Source: Candidatus Rifleibacteriota bacterium
GTDB taxonomy: Bacteria; Muiribacteriota; Ozemobacteria; Ozemobacterales; Ozemobacteraceae
Direction of reading: 5' to 3'
Assembly (NCBI GenBank): GCA_015233155.1
Contig: JADFYG010000030.1
Location: forward strand, 1 to 64,000
DNA: 64,000 nt
Every line of letters starts with the position of its first letter. Positions within the stretch are counted from its first letter, which is position 1. A program made the position numbers and the translations under genes. The notes under the pieces were generated by a model that did not search any database, was not told the DNA's origin, and saw only the letters and a program-made list of their open reading frames with translations. Shown here one piece after another: positions 44,401 to 53,054 of this stretch.

Positions 44401-45027
44401 AGTGACAGCCGCGATGTTACGCACCTGATTGGTCAGGTTGGTGGCCATGACGTTAACGCTGTCGGTAAGCTCTTTCCAGACACCAAAAACGCCTTTAACC
44501 TCTGCTTGTCCGCCGAGTTTCCCGTCCGTCCCGACCTCCCGTGAAACTCTCGTGACTTCCGATGCCAGGGAATTCAACTGTACCACCGTCGTATTGACCG
44601 TCTCGGCTGATCTGAGAAAAGCTCCCTGCAACGGCCTTCCATCGACCGCCATGGGCATTTTCTGGGAGAGGTCTCCTTGAGCGACGGCATCGATAATCCG
44701 ACTGATTTCAGTCATGGGGGCGGTAAGATCGCTTATGAGAATATTGACCGATTCGATCTGCTCCGCCCACGCGCCGGCCACTCCGGGAAGTTGAACCCTC
44801 AGTTCGAATTTCCCTTCTTTTCCGGCGGTTCGACCAATTTTCTCCAATTCCCTGGCTGTATTCTGGTTCAACTCGGCAATGGAGTTAAACGTGTCGGCTA
44901 TTTTTCCGGAAAGACCTATCCACGTATCGGGAAGACGGATCGCGAAATTGCCGCGCTTGATTTCCATGAGGGCGGACAGGATTAATTCCAGATCAAATTC
45001 TTCTCTCGCATTCGTGGAAACGGCCAT
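41434..45027 (-). CDS. multi-HAMP GAF hybrid histidine kinase with receiver
   Basis: 1197 residues without membrane helices. About six HAMP-like units repeat every 92 residues ([10 protein letters not shown] with G-x-W-K-x-L-T-D-x-V-N). A GAF domain (~residues 570-720), a coiled coil, HisKA ([11 protein letters not shown]), HATPase ([15 protein letters not shown]) and a C-terminal receiver ([17 protein letters not shown]) follow. This is the layout of group III/Nik1-type kinases, which respond to osmotic or envelope stress in fungi; bacterial forms are less studied. The start at 45027 follows GTGAGGA. Confidence 0.9.
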   Translation of the reverse strand: MAVSTNAREEFDLELILSALMEIKRGNFAIRLPDTWIGLSGKIADTFNSIAELNQNTARELEKIGRTAGKEGKFELRVQLPGVAGAWAEQIESVNILISDLTAPMTEISRIIDAVAQGDLSQKMPMAVDGRPLQGAFLRSAETVNTTVVQLNSLASEVTRVSREVGTDGKLGGQAEVKGVFGVWKELTDSVNVMATNLTNQVRNIAAVTTAVANGDLSRKIGVEAQGEILELKNTINTMVDQLGRFAAEVMRVSREVGTDGQLGGQAMVLGVGGTWKELTDSVNHMASNLTSQVRNISQVTTAVANGDLSKKITVDAKNEILELKNTINALVDQLSLLSSEVIRVAREVGSEGILGGQAVVHGVGGTWKDLTDNVNMMASNLTDQVRGIAKVVTAVANGSLKQRLTVQAKGEIATLAETINSMTDTLAVFADQVSGVAREVGVEGKLGGQANVPGAAGTWLDLTNNVNQLAGNLTSQVRAISEVTQAVIKGDLTRTVRVEAEGELATLKDIINEMIRNLRERTQKNTEQDWLKTTLGSFTRMLQGQKDLVTVAKMLLSELGKVVNAKHGLFFSMETSEDSQKLKMIAGFAFRERKNLSTEYAIGEGLVGQCAYEKERILITNVPDDYIQIHSGLGEAKPFNIVVLPVLFEAQVKAVIELASFERFTQTQLDFLEQLAEILGIVLNTIEADMRTEELLKQSQKMSQELKSQQEKLQQTNDELGEKARLLVDQNAEVEAKNKEVEQARLALEDKAAQLALTSKYKSEFLANMSHELRTPLNSLLILSQNLAENTEKNLTQKQVEYADTINSSGNDLLSLINEILDLSKIESGTASVDATEVFFDEIHDFAEKNFRHVAEKKGVEYLIERGPHLPQFIVTDLKRVQQIIKNLLSNSFKFTAKGSIRFRMEVATEGWSRERLCLSTANQVIGFSVSDTGIGIPADKLQLVFEAFQQADGTTARRYGGTGLGLSISREIVRLLGGEIKVASKVGEGSLFTFYLPNNLEKEVTAIGSGNDLQDESGKNTLPPKILNSVAGHNIRRQPSRTVGREALINAFAEGDSFAKKSSRNSVSDFVLSGKTVLIVDDDVRNIFALTGFLEKHGMKLFSAENGKEACEIVKNSSQIDLVLMDIMMPEMDGYATIREIRGIEKLKDLPIIALTAKAMKGDREKCIEAGASDYIAKPVNTDQLLSMMRAWLSR

Positions 45028-45100
45028 CTGTAGATCCTCACTATTTCTGATTTTCAAACAAAATGTATGCCTAAGGAATCACGAGTATGTGAGCAGGGAA

Positions 45101-45190
45101 CTCTTCGTCCCGCCGGTGGAGGCTGATAGCCAGGCTATCTTGATATCGGATGCGCGCCCCGGTTCTGCACCGGTGTGACGCCTCTCTTGC
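45101..45190. other. candidate structured leader
   Basis: Long-range complementarity pairs CGTC (45106) with GACG (45177) and CCGGTG (45113) with CACCGG (45068+100, i.e. 45168). A hairpin of GATAG and CTATC arms (45125-45139) lies inside. It is about 75 bases upstream of the multi-HAMP kinase start on the minus strand. It matches no riboswitch class I know. The rest of the gap 45028-45576 holds a CCACGT/ACGTGG hairpin at about 45263 and a palindromic repeat. Confidence 0.35.
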
Positions 45191-45338
45191 AGTGCTTTTT
45201 TCCACAAAGTACCATGTCCCACTCTAAATGTCAAAAACTGCTGGTGTAAGCGCCAGTGATTCTCCACGTTGCGACCGACGTGGATCTCCGAGGTATTTCG
45301 TTGTAAAGATATTGAAACACCTCTTTCAATCAGTAATT

Positions 45339-45362
45339 GCGGGAGGGTTTGAAACCCTCCCC
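45339..45362. repeat. palindromic repeat, copy 2 (variant)
   Basis: GGGAGGGTTTGAAACCCTCC followed by CC at 45341-45360 is a compensated variant of the GGGCGGG element at 13103: C-to-A on one arm is matched by G-to-T on the other, preserving the palindrome. Confidence 0.75.
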
Positions 45363-45576
45363 AAGGGATGAATATATTTGTGTGATATACACGGCTAAAT
45401 AATACGAAATACTCCGTAAACCCGGACGGACAACCAAATGGAGAATCACTGTCGGGTCGACGCTAAAGGGGTCGACGTTATTGTTGACAACCCCCCCCGA
45501 GACAAGTATAGTTTTATATCTCCGTGCCCTTCCCAATATGGAAAGGAGTACGGAAGTTTGTCGTGGAGGAACGTTA

Positions 45577-46758
45577 ATGTTGAAGCGTTTATACGGGTTT
45601 TGTCTTTGTCTGGGCCTCGGTATAGGCCTCACCTGCGGCGCCCCTGCGTTCGCCGGAAACACCCCTACCGCAGAACTCAATGACGCCGTACTGTTTTTCG
45701 TCAATGATCCCCGTGAATTGACCTATACCGATTTGAACAAGCTTGTTGAGCGCAACAAAGAGTATCATCAGGAGCGCGGAACTCTGACAACTGATCAGGT
45801 TTCCAGCTTTTTTGAGCATATGCAGCAGTTTGGAGTAAAGAACGCCGGCGACGGAACCAACCAGATCCGAGTCGGTTACGTAGTTCAAAGCCAGGGATTC
45901 GAACCCATAGGCGTTATCGTCGTCAAGGGCGACTTTGATCGCCCCAAGCTTCTCGACCTCCTCAAGAAACATTATTCCGAGCACAGCGATGAGCATTCCG
46001 CAGCCGTTATGAAGGCTAATACTTTCTCGGCCGTCCAAAAAGAAAAAGCAGTGAATCCATATATAGAAGAGGAAACAACTCTTTTTGGCCACTCGGCCCA
46101 TATTTTCCCGATGCCTCTTCGCGGTCGCGAACTGATAGCAGTCTCCACGAAGGACGCGGTCCTCATCAGCTCGGCGCCGCGCGGCAACCGCAATCTGCTT
46201 CAACAAACCGTTGACGTGGTCGATGGCAAGGTCGCCATGCAGCAGCCCTCACCCAATTCGCACGTCGTATTTACATTCGCCGCATCGGCCGCCGAGAAGC
46301 AGGAGATCGACAAGCGCATCTGGACCCGTTACAATGACGAGAAAAAAGACAGCATCACACAGAAAAAACACATGAAGAAGCTCGGCGAGCGCATCCGCCA
46401 GAAGGTTATCAAGAACAAGGTCGAATTCATGGTCGAATCTCTTGACGACATGGATCAGGCAACCCTGACCATCGACCGTGGAAACGCGGGCGAAATGACC
46501 AAGACGGCATCTCTTGTCGCAAAGTTTGAAAATGCCAGTCGCGCATCAGAAATCAAGAAAAACATCATGAAGCACCTGATCAAAGAGATTAAGCGCAATG
46601 ATAACGTCCAGGACAAGTTCGCCTTGGGCAACGTCAGCATCACCACCCAGGGGAACCAGCTTTTCATTCGCTGCCAGTTCCGGGATTCGAAAGAACAGCT
46701 GCACGGATTCAATCTTATCTCCAGCTATATTGCCAAAGGCTTGCTCGAACGTCTCTGA
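45577..46758 (+). CDS. secreted protein, paralogue of the gene at 26103
   Basis: 393 residues. A signal peptide ends in A-P-A-F-A. The domain V-L-F-F-V-N-D-P-R-E-L-T-Y-T-D-L continues through V-I-V-V-K-G-D-F-D-R, H-Y-S-E-H-S-D-E-H, F-P-M-P-L-R-G-R-E-L and a closing L-I-S-S-Y-I-A-K-G-L. Every one of these blocks has a counterpart in the 26103 protein, which is longer by a coiled-coil C-terminus. GGAGGA lies six bases before the ATG; an in-frame upstream start runs through the palindrome region and is rejected. The function is unknown. Confidence 0.7.
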   Translation: MLKRLYGFCLCLGLGIGLTCGAPAFAGNTPTAELNDAVLFFVNDPRELTYTDLNKLVERNKEYHQERGTLTTDQVSSFFEHMQQFGVKNAGDGTNQIRVGYVVQSQGFEPIGVIVVKGDFDRPKLLDLLKKHYSEHSDEHSAAVMKANTFSAVQKEKAVNPYIEEETTLFGHSAHIFPMPLRGRELIAVSTKDAVLISSAPRGNRNLLQQTVDVVDGKVAMQQPSPNSHVVFTFAASAAEKQEIDKRIWTRYNDEKKDSITQKKHMKKLGERIRQKVIKNKVEFMVESLDDMDQATLTIDRGNAGEMTKTASLVAKFENASRASEIKKNIMKHLIKEIKRNDNVQDKFALGNVSITTQGNQLFIRCQFRDSKEQLHGFNLISSYIAKGLLERL

Positions 46759-46796
46759 TCAGTCACATTTTCTGATCAGCGCACGATATTTCGACA

Positions 46797-46837
46797 CACG
46801 AAGCCTGTCGGCGAGTCTCTCGCCGGCAGGCTTCGTG
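46797..46837. terminator. strong hairpin after the secreted-protein gene
   Basis: A 19-base-pair stem (CACGAAGCCTGTCGGCGAG with its complement, one G-T pair) with loop TCT, 40 bases past the stop. There is no clear T-run, so it may act as a processing or stability hairpin instead. Confidence 0.6.
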
Positions 46838-46981
46838 CTCAGGACACATATTATACAAAAGCGAGAATAATATTTTTCGTATTATATTCAGTGATTTAAC
46901 GCCGGGGCGCAATGCATCGTGCCAAAAAACAAATTCAGTGCACTTATATAAATTCATTCGATAGTTCCACGAGGGCCTTAA

Positions 46982-47455
46982 ATGCGTTTCTACTTCGTTG
47001 ACAGACTGACTGACATCGTCCCCGGAAAATCCATCCGCGGATACAAGAATGTTTCTATGGCAGAGCCATATTTTGCGACGCATTTTCCCCAATTTCCAGT
47101 ACTCCCGGGCGTAATTATCATCGAAGCCATGGCCCAACTCGCCGGGCTGCTGATCGAATCAGTAGCGACCACGGACGGCCGATCAAAAAAGGCCCTTCTT
47201 TCGATCGTCGACAAGGTCAAATTCAAACGAATGGTGCGACCAGGCGATCGACTGGATCTTTCCGCAGAAATCGTTGTACTCGACGAAGACGGAGCACGTG
47301 CAGAGGTGAACGCGAGCGTCGGCGACGACCTGGTCGCCACAACCAGACTTACCTTCGTCCTGATGGAAGTCCCGCCTCAGTTCGCCTCGCTGATAGAACA
47401 GGAACGCGCAGCGCTTCTCATGGCCCTCCGCCCGGAGCAACCCAGCATCGGATGA
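46982..47455 (+). CDS. FabZ/FabA-like hotdog 3-hydroxyacyl-ACP dehydratase
   Basis: 157 residues. The active-site helix reads H-F-P-Q-F-P-V-L-P-G-V followed by E-A-M-A-Q-L-A-G, supplying His and Glu as in FabZ. The central strand carries D-K-V-K-F-K-R-M-V-R-P-G-D. It dehydrates 3-hydroxyacyl-ACP. GAGGG precedes the ATG, and the stop overlaps the ketosynthase start by four bases. It is the first gene of a five-gene coupled set (dehydratase, two ketosynthases, a degenerate ketosynthase and a nitroreductase). Confidence 0.85.
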   Translation: MRFYFVDRLTDIVPGKSIRGYKNVSMAEPYFATHFPQFPVLPGVIIIEAMAQLAGLLIESVATTDGRSKKALLSIVDKVKFKRMVRPGDRLDLSAEIVVLDEDGARAEVNASVGDDLVATTRLTFVLMEVPPQFASLIEQERAALLMALRPEQPSIG

Positions 47456-48885
47456 CACACAAAGAAATAAATGAAGGAAATTACCCCAATGTCGGGCGCG
47501 ATACTCTCGAAGGGGCCAATATAGGTCGTATGTCAAACAGAGGCAGGTTTTCCGATAATACCAGACAAATCGTCGCAGTAACTGGCATAGGCGCTGTAAC
47601 GCCTGTCGGTGCTACCTCTGCAGCGTCATTTGAAGCCATGTGTCGCGGTGAAAACGGTATCCGGGATATTCCGAAATGGAAGGACGCCGGCTTCCCGATT
47701 ACCGTCGGTGGAGCAATAAACAACAACGACCTGTTTGACCGGGAACGCGAAATCGCAGATGCCTTTCAATCGCGAAAGGCCGTGTTCGCAGTCGCCGCGC
47801 TCGATGAAGCCCTGAAGATGGCACGGGGAAAAACGCCGACTCGAAAAGATTCGGACATGAATGAGAATGCAAATGCGACTCCTGATAGTCGTGCTGAAGC
47901 ATGCCGCGAAGGACGAGGCGGCATATTCATGGGAGTCGAGACCGGACGCATCGATATCCAAAAGCTGTTCGACATGTTCCGTATCTCCGGAACACGCAAA
48001 GGGCTTGATCTGAAGGCGTTTGGCGAAAAAAGTTTTCAGTATCTGACACCGTTTGAAGCTGTATCGAAGCAACCGTATTTTATTCCGTCGCTCCTGGCTC
48101 GACGTTTTGGTCTCAGAGGCGAAATCCGCGCAATTTCGAATGCATGCTCATCGGCCAATCAGGCTATAGGGGAAGGGTTCAGAAAAGTCGCATCCGGAGC
48201 GCTGGATTGGGCAATAGTTGGCGGCGCCGACGACATGCTCGATGAGTATATGGCGATCGGCTTCCACCTCCTCGGAGCCCTATCGACCGGACTCCCTGCT
48301 GATGCATCTTCACGTCCTTTTGACGCGGGACATCGGGGTTTCGTCCTCGGGGAAGGCGCAGGCATGCTGGTGATAGAGCCGCTCGAGCGAGCGCTTGAGC
48401 GCGGAGCCGAGCCATTGGCACTGATTGCCGGATATGGGTCAGGTGCTTCGGCCGGCAAAATCACAGAGACAAGCTGGGAGGGAATTCATCAAACCATGTC
48501 AGCCGCCGTTTCAGAAGCGGGCGTAGCACTTGAAGACATCGATTATATCAACGCCCACGGCACCGGAACCCCTATGAACGACCCCGCCGAAACTCTTGCA
48601 ATCAAGCACCTATTCGGAGACCACGCAGCGAATATTCCGGTCAGTTCCACAAAATCAATGATCGGACACCTTATCGCCGCCGCCGGCGCAGTAGAGGCTG
48701 TAGTCTGCATCGAATCCATCCGGCACGGAATGATTCATCCGACGCGTAATTTGGTGCGCAAAGATGCCGCGTGCGATCTGGACTATGTTGCCGAAGGGGC
48801 GCGCCGGAAAATACTGCGCAACGTGTTGTCCAACTCGCTCGGTTTCGCCGGAATCAACAGCACTGTTCTATTTCAACGTCCTTGA
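47452..48885 (+). CDS. beta-ketoacyl-ACP synthase (KAS II-like)
   Basis: 477 residues. All catalytic elements are present: Cys232 in S-N-A-C-S-S-A, His in N-A-H-G-T-G-T and His in S-M-I-G-H-L. An insertion of about 30 charged residues near position 130 is not usual in FabF. The start overlaps the dehydratase stop by four bases; an in-frame Met at about residue 27 is a possible alternative. It extends acyl chains with malonyl-ACP. The companion degenerate ketosynthase may form a heterodimer with it. Confidence 0.85.
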   Translation: MTHKEINEGNYPNVGRDTLEGANIGRMSNRGRFSDNTRQIVAVTGIGAVTPVGATSAASFEAMCRGENGIRDIPKWKDAGFPITVGGAINNNDLFDREREIADAFQSRKAVFAVAALDEALKMARGKTPTRKDSDMNENANATPDSRAEACREGRGGIFMGVETGRIDIQKLFDMFRISGTRKGLDLKAFGEKSFQYLTPFEAVSKQPYFIPSLLARRFGLRGEIRAISNACSSANQAIGEGFRKVASGALDWAIVGGADDMLDEYMAIGFHLLGALSTGLPADASSRPFDAGHRGFVLGEGAGMLVIEPLERALERGAEPLALIAGYGSGASAGKITETSWEGIHQTMSAAVSEAGVALEDIDYINAHGTGTPMNDPAETLAIKHLFGDHAANIPVSSTKSMIGHLIAAAGAVEAVVCIESIRHGMIHPTRNLVRKDAACDLDYVAEGARRKILRNVLSNSLGFAGINSTVLFQRP

Positions 48886-49919
48886 TGAGTATATCCTTTC
48901 ACTCCTGTATTCGCAGACCTCTGAAAGCTATGGACGACTGGCGTTCATGGCCTGATTTCACGCCAAAAGATCTAAAATTTCTCGATCGCCAGACAGCACT
49001 TCTGTATCTGACAACACATGACCTGCTGGCAAACTGCCCTGATTTAGACCGGGCTCGTTCGGCCGTCCATGCTGCAGTAGGCCCGGCCCGCACTGACCCG
49101 GACGCAATGTACCGATGGGCCGCGCGTATTCCGCCTGATAGCGCAGAGCCCGTAACACAGGCCCAGTCTCTGCCCATGATACAACCCGCCGGGGCCATCG
49201 GACTCCTGCCAAACACTCCGCTTTCCTGGCTTTCGATAAAACTTGGATTAACCGGAGACTGCGGGGTTTGGGCGGGCTTCGAGGATGCCGGGTTTGCGGC
49301 ACTTTCGGCCGCCCGTGATGCGATATCATGTGAAGCCGCATCTCAGGCGCTTGTTGCAGCCGTCTCCTCTCCGGATAATTACTTTGTCCTTGACGGCTTC
49401 AAACGCGGATTTCACTCGCCGATATGCGCTCCGGTCGAGATCGGTGTTGCTCTTCATCTGCGTTGCACAAACTCAGCGTCCGGCGACGTCTCCCCGCGAA
49501 TCAATGCGCTCGCGGCATTTCCCAGTGGCACCTCCGTTGAAACAGTACTCGATATAATCACGAAACAGTCTCTTTGTGATTTGCATGAAAATTCCGCATC
49601 GCAGAAGACTTTGCTCCTAACGCCTTTAAACCCTCAAAATGCCATTATCGATGGCATAGATGGACGTGCCGATCTTTCCGGTCGCATCGGGGCTTCGATG
49701 CCGGCCGCTCTTCCCCTGGCAATATCCTTTGCCGGCCAATGCGTCTTCGGGAAAAACCCTGTCGCCATCATCATTGCCGCGCCGTTCGGCTCGATATATG
49801 CCGCAGTCGTGACGCCCGCGCCGCTTTTGTCAGTAGATCCTAAGTCATGGCCCGCTCCACTCTCAATGGTATCTGAGGTTACTTCTGCAAACGCTTCCTG
49901 CTCAGGGAACAAGCAATGA
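48885..49919 (+). CDS. degenerate ketosynthase-like protein (chain-length-factor-like)
   Basis: 344 residues. The stretch P-L-S-W-L-S-I-K-L-G-L-T-G-D followed by A-A-R-D-A-I-S-C-E-A-A-S-Q-A-L aligns by eye with the KS nucleophile region, but the Cys-Ser-Ser/Ala-Gly motif is gone and no H-G-T-G-T is seen. It lies between two intact ketosynthases and overlaps both (TGATG and ATGA). By analogy with chain-length factors it could shape chain length as a non-catalytic partner. The start at 48885 could also be the Met at 48930. Confidence 0.6.
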   Translation: MSISFHSCIRRPLKAMDDWRSWPDFTPKDLKFLDRQTALLYLTTHDLLANCPDLDRARSAVHAAVGPARTDPDAMYRWAARIPPDSAEPVTQAQSLPMIQPAGAIGLLPNTPLSWLSIKLGLTGDCGVWAGFEDAGFAALSAARDAISCEAASQALVAAVSSPDNYFVLDGFKRGFHSPICAPVEIGVALHLRCTNSASGDVSPRINALAAFPSGTSVETVLDIITKQSLCDLHENSASQKTLLLTPLNPQNAIIDGIDGRADLSGRIGASMPAALPLAISFAGQCVFGKNPVAIIIAAPFGSIYAAVVTPAPLLSVDPKSWPAPLSMVSEVTSANASCSGNKQ

Positions 49920-51187
49920 CCCGGCGACGACGCGTACTGATAACCGGTTGCGGCATTATCACAGCTGCGGCAACCGGCATGGAAGCTTTTTTCGACGCGC
50001 TTGCCGCAGGACGATCCGGGCTTGGGCTCATTCAGCGTTTCGATACAAGTTGTCTCGCAACCAGAGTCGGCGGGGAAGTCGACATCGAGCGGCTTTCCCC
50101 TCCCCCACCCCTTTTCAGTTCCCAGATATGGAATCGCCCCCGGGATACAAAAGCATTCCTTGCCTGGGAAGCCCTTCGCCAGATCATCGCCACTCCCGGT
50201 CTTTCGCCTGAAACCGCATTGATTTCCACAGTCGGACTCGAGCGCATCGATCTCGACGCTCTCATTGCCGCAACCGCCGCAGCGGAGGCGACGCCCGGAG
50301 CCCCGCCTCCGGAGCCAATCTGTCCAGAGATTCCACTCACGCAGCTTCCAGGGCTTCTTTGGCGTGCGGCTGGCTTTACCGGTCCAATATCGATTCAGGC
50401 TGCCGCCTGTGCAGCCGGAACCATAGCGCTGGGCACGGCTTTCCGAGCAATCCGGGCAGGTTCCTGCGACAGAATTGTTGCCGGCGGGGTCGACTCACTG
50501 ATATTTCCATACGGAATTCATGCTTTCAACTCAATCGGAGCCCTTTCAGAACGTAACGAAATCGGTGCGCGCGCGCTGGCTCCATTCGATCTCAAACGCT
50601 CGGGGACATTACTCGGGGAAGGCGCCGCCTATTTCCTGCTCGAAGAAGAGGCTGCCGCGCGCGCAAGATGCGCACCCATTCTTGCCGAAGTCGCAGGATA
50701 CGGGGCCTCCATGGATGCCCACCACTGCGTCATACCTGATCCGACGGGACGCGGAGCTGCTGCCGCCATGCGCGCCGCCCTCGCAGACGCCCGACTCACC
50801 CCGGATTCGATCGGGTACATAAATGCGCACGGAACGGGAACTCCCCACAACGATGCAATGGAAAGTCGCGCCATATTCGACGTGTTCGGGGAATATGCAG
50901 CCATGCTTCCGGTAAGCTCGATAAAGCCATTTGTCGGCCATCTTCTCACTGCAGCCGGGGCCGTAGAGGCAGCCGCAAGTCTGCTTCCATTCGCCCGGGG
51001 CCTCCTTCCCCCCACTCTTCATTTCGAAAATCCTGACCCCGCCTGCAAGCTGGACGTGATCCCAAATGTAGCGCGTGAAGGGCGACCGCAATATGTGATG
51101 ACCAATTCATACGGTCTCGGTGGTCAAAATGCATCGCTCATTTTATCAGCCCCGGCATCTCTTACAGGCCTTATGGGCGGTCGGTAA
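49916..51187 (+). CDS. beta-ketoacyl-ACP synthase, second copy
   Basis: 423 residues with a complete triad: Cys165 in A-A-A-C-A-A-G, N-A-H-G-T-G-T and F-V-G-H-L-L. The N-terminus R-R-V-L-I-T-G-C-G-I-I-T is typical. It is Ala-rich and higher in GC than its neighbours. Overlap with the degenerate ketosynthase points to a fixed-ratio complex. The product class (unusual lipid, aryl polyene or pigment) cannot be told from this gene alone. Confidence 0.85.
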   Translation: MTRRRRVLITGCGIITAAATGMEAFFDALAAGRSGLGLIQRFDTSCLATRVGGEVDIERLSPPPPLFSSQIWNRPRDTKAFLAWEALRQIIATPGLSPETALISTVGLERIDLDALIAATAAAEATPGAPPPEPICPEIPLTQLPGLLWRAAGFTGPISIQAAACAAGTIALGTAFRAIRAGSCDRIVAGGVDSLIFPYGIHAFNSIGALSERNEIGARALAPFDLKRSGTLLGEGAAYFLLEEEAAARARCAPILAEVAGYGASMDAHHCVIPDPTGRGAAAAMRAALADARLTPDSIGYINAHGTGTPHNDAMESRAIFDVFGEYAAMLPVSSIKPFVGHLLTAAGAVEAAASLLPFARGLLPPTLHFENPDPACKLDVIPNVAREGRPQYVMTNSYGLGGQNASLILSAPASLTGLMGGR

Positions 51188-51191
51188 GTAA

Positions 51192-52103
51192 ATGAAAAGA
51201 ATTACGTCCGTTCTCGAAGTCATCCGTGCTCGCAGATCCGTGAGACACTTCAGCGACCGTGAGGTGGAGCGGGATATAATCACTAAATTGGAGGAATGGC
51301 TTGAAAAATACGGGCCCGGGTATTTCAAGACCGGTCCGAAATTCAGGATAATTAAGGCTTCAGATAACGATAGAGAGAAACTGAATGGGATCATATCCTA
51401 TGGAATCATAAGAGGGGCAAAAAATTTTATCGTCGGCAGAACGAAAAAAAATCTCCGCGCATTTGAGGATTTTGGCTACGTTCTTCAGCACGTAATACTG
51501 GAGTGTACCGCGCTGGGCATTGGCACATGCTGGATCGGAGGAACGTTTTCAAAATCGAGAGTAAAACAGCTGATTGAACTGGAACCGGATGAGCATATTC
51601 CAGCGATCATAGCGATCGGCTATCCCAGTGAAAACCGGGATCTCAAAGAAAGGATGATGCGAAAATGCGTTCACGGAGATGTACGCAAACCCTGGAGGGA
51701 GTTGTTTTTCGCTGACAATCTTTTTGTCCCGATTCTTGCCGAAACTCCTCCTGATCCGCAAGCCTATGACATGGCTCTCGAAATGCTGCGATGGGGACCG
51801 TCAGCGTCGAACCATCAGCCCTGGAGAGTGGTAAAAGACGAGCGCAACGGCGCATATCATTTTTTCGTCCGTCGCAATTCCGGAATAATTTACAAGATAC
51901 TACATTCGATCCTGCAGGTTGGGAACATTCAATCCATCGACATGGGGATCGCGATGTGCCACTTCGAGCTTGCTGCAAAAGAACTTGGACTTCCAGGCCA
52001 GTGGCAAAACTCTCCTCCAGCGTGGATATCCGATCTTCCTGACAATATCGAATACGTAATCAGCTGGATGACAAACGATCAGCGCGAGCGGGAATGCCGA
52101 TGA
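51192..52103 (+). CDS. nitroreductase-family flavoprotein
   Basis: 303 residues. It opens I-R-A-R-R-S-V-R-H-F, the FMN phosphate-binding start of the family, and has L-G-I-G-T-C-W-I-G-G and a second half with P-S-A-S-N-H-Q-P-W-R. The two halves look like a tandem arrangement seen in the TM-nitroreductase branch, with the FMN motifs reversed in order. It follows the second ketosynthase by four bases and so is probably part of that pathway, for example reducing or oxidising the acyl product. Confidence 0.75.
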   Translation: MKRITSVLEVIRARRSVRHFSDREVERDIITKLEEWLEKYGPGYFKTGPKFRIIKASDNDREKLNGIISYGIIRGAKNFIVGRTKKNLRAFEDFGYVLQHVILECTALGIGTCWIGGTFSKSRVKQLIELEPDEHIPAIIAIGYPSENRDLKERMMRKCVHGDVRKPWRELFFADNLFVPILAETPPDPQAYDMALEMLRWGPSASNHQPWRVVKDERNGAYHFFVRRNSGIIYKILHSILQVGNIQSIDMGIAMCHFELAAKELGLPGQWQNSPPAWISDLPDNIEYVISWMTNDQRERECR

Positions 52104-52118
52104 ACGTGAAGCAAAGCA

Positions 52119-53054
52119 TTACGAAAGACCAAGCAACATTGCCGCGTTTTCCCAACATATCGCTGAAGATTCATTTTTACTCAACCCGGCCAATGCAATA
52201 TGTTCAAGGATAATTGCCACGTTTCCTACCGGTGAGTCGCTTCCAAGAAGGATGCGATTCAATGGTATTCTGTCTGCAATAAATCTTATCGCTTCCGGGC
52301 TTTGCAAACTGATGTCCAGAAAAAGATTTCGATATGGACAGATTGCCTCTATGATTTCAGGGTATTCCCATAAACCTGCGTGTGATACTACAATACTTGC
52401 TTCAGGAACCCGCGATGCAAGACGGGCGAATTCAAACGGTTCTGTTCGGTGATCGCCGGCCATGCCAAACAACCTGCCGCTTCCTCCGGCGTGTATTACG
52501 AGGGGAAGCTTCCTGCCGGCCGCCATTTGCGCTACCCGGGTGACGTAGTCTCCATCCACTCTCAGATTTTGCACGACCGGGTGCAGCTTGATTCCCCTTC
52601 CGCCTGCCACAAGCAATCTTTCTATCTGGGGTTCCGGGGGCAAATCACAGCGGGGAGAAATAAATGGAATCAACCTGTCTGATCCGCCACATTCTTCCAG
52701 AACTGATTCATTGGAAACAACCGGCGGAAGAGCCAGAACGACCGCATGCGAAACTCCGGCTTTATCCATTCTGGCTATCAGATTAAAACCGGCCTCGGGA
52801 GCCAAACTCCGGATTATTCTGCTGATAATTCGCTCTGCTGGCGCCTCAAGCAAACTTTTCCGACTGATGATATAGCGATATCTCAGCGCCTCAAACTGCC
52901 GCCAGACAAGCCATCGCAAGGCTGCCCCCAAAGGATCAGCCCGATTTGAATGATGCCGGGCTTTGCCGGTAAGTTCGTGCCATTGTAAATGAAAATGGGT
53001 ATGAAAATCTATTACACGCCCATGCCGCGAATCTGCTTTACTGTGATTCTTCAC
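52119..53054 (-). CDS. amidohydrolase-2-family metal-dependent hydrolase
   Basis: 311 residues. A TIM-barrel hydrolase with D-F-H-T-H-F-H (metal-binding H-x-H), I-K-L-H-P-V-V-Q, V-I-H-A-G-G, V-S-H-A-G-L-W and the closing G-S-D-S-P. These residues give the metal ligands and the catalytic Asp of the amidohydrolase 2 group (decarboxylases and lactonases). It is coupled to the MetX-like gene by a four-base overlap. The substrate is unknown. Confidence 0.8.
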   Translation of the reverse strand: MKNHSKADSRHGRVIDFHTHFHLQWHELTGKARHHSNRADPLGAALRWLVWRQFEALRYRYIISRKSLLEAPAERIISRIIRSLAPEAGFNLIARMDKAGVSHAVVLALPPVVSNESVLEECGGSDRLIPFISPRCDLPPEPQIERLLVAGGRGIKLHPVVQNLRVDGDYVTRVAQMAAGRKLPLVIHAGGSGRLFGMAGDHRTEPFEFARLASRVPEASIVVSHAGLWEYPEIIEAICPYRNLFLDISLQSPEAIRFIADRIPLNRILLGSDSPVGNVAIILEHIALAGLSKNESSAICWENAAMLLGLS

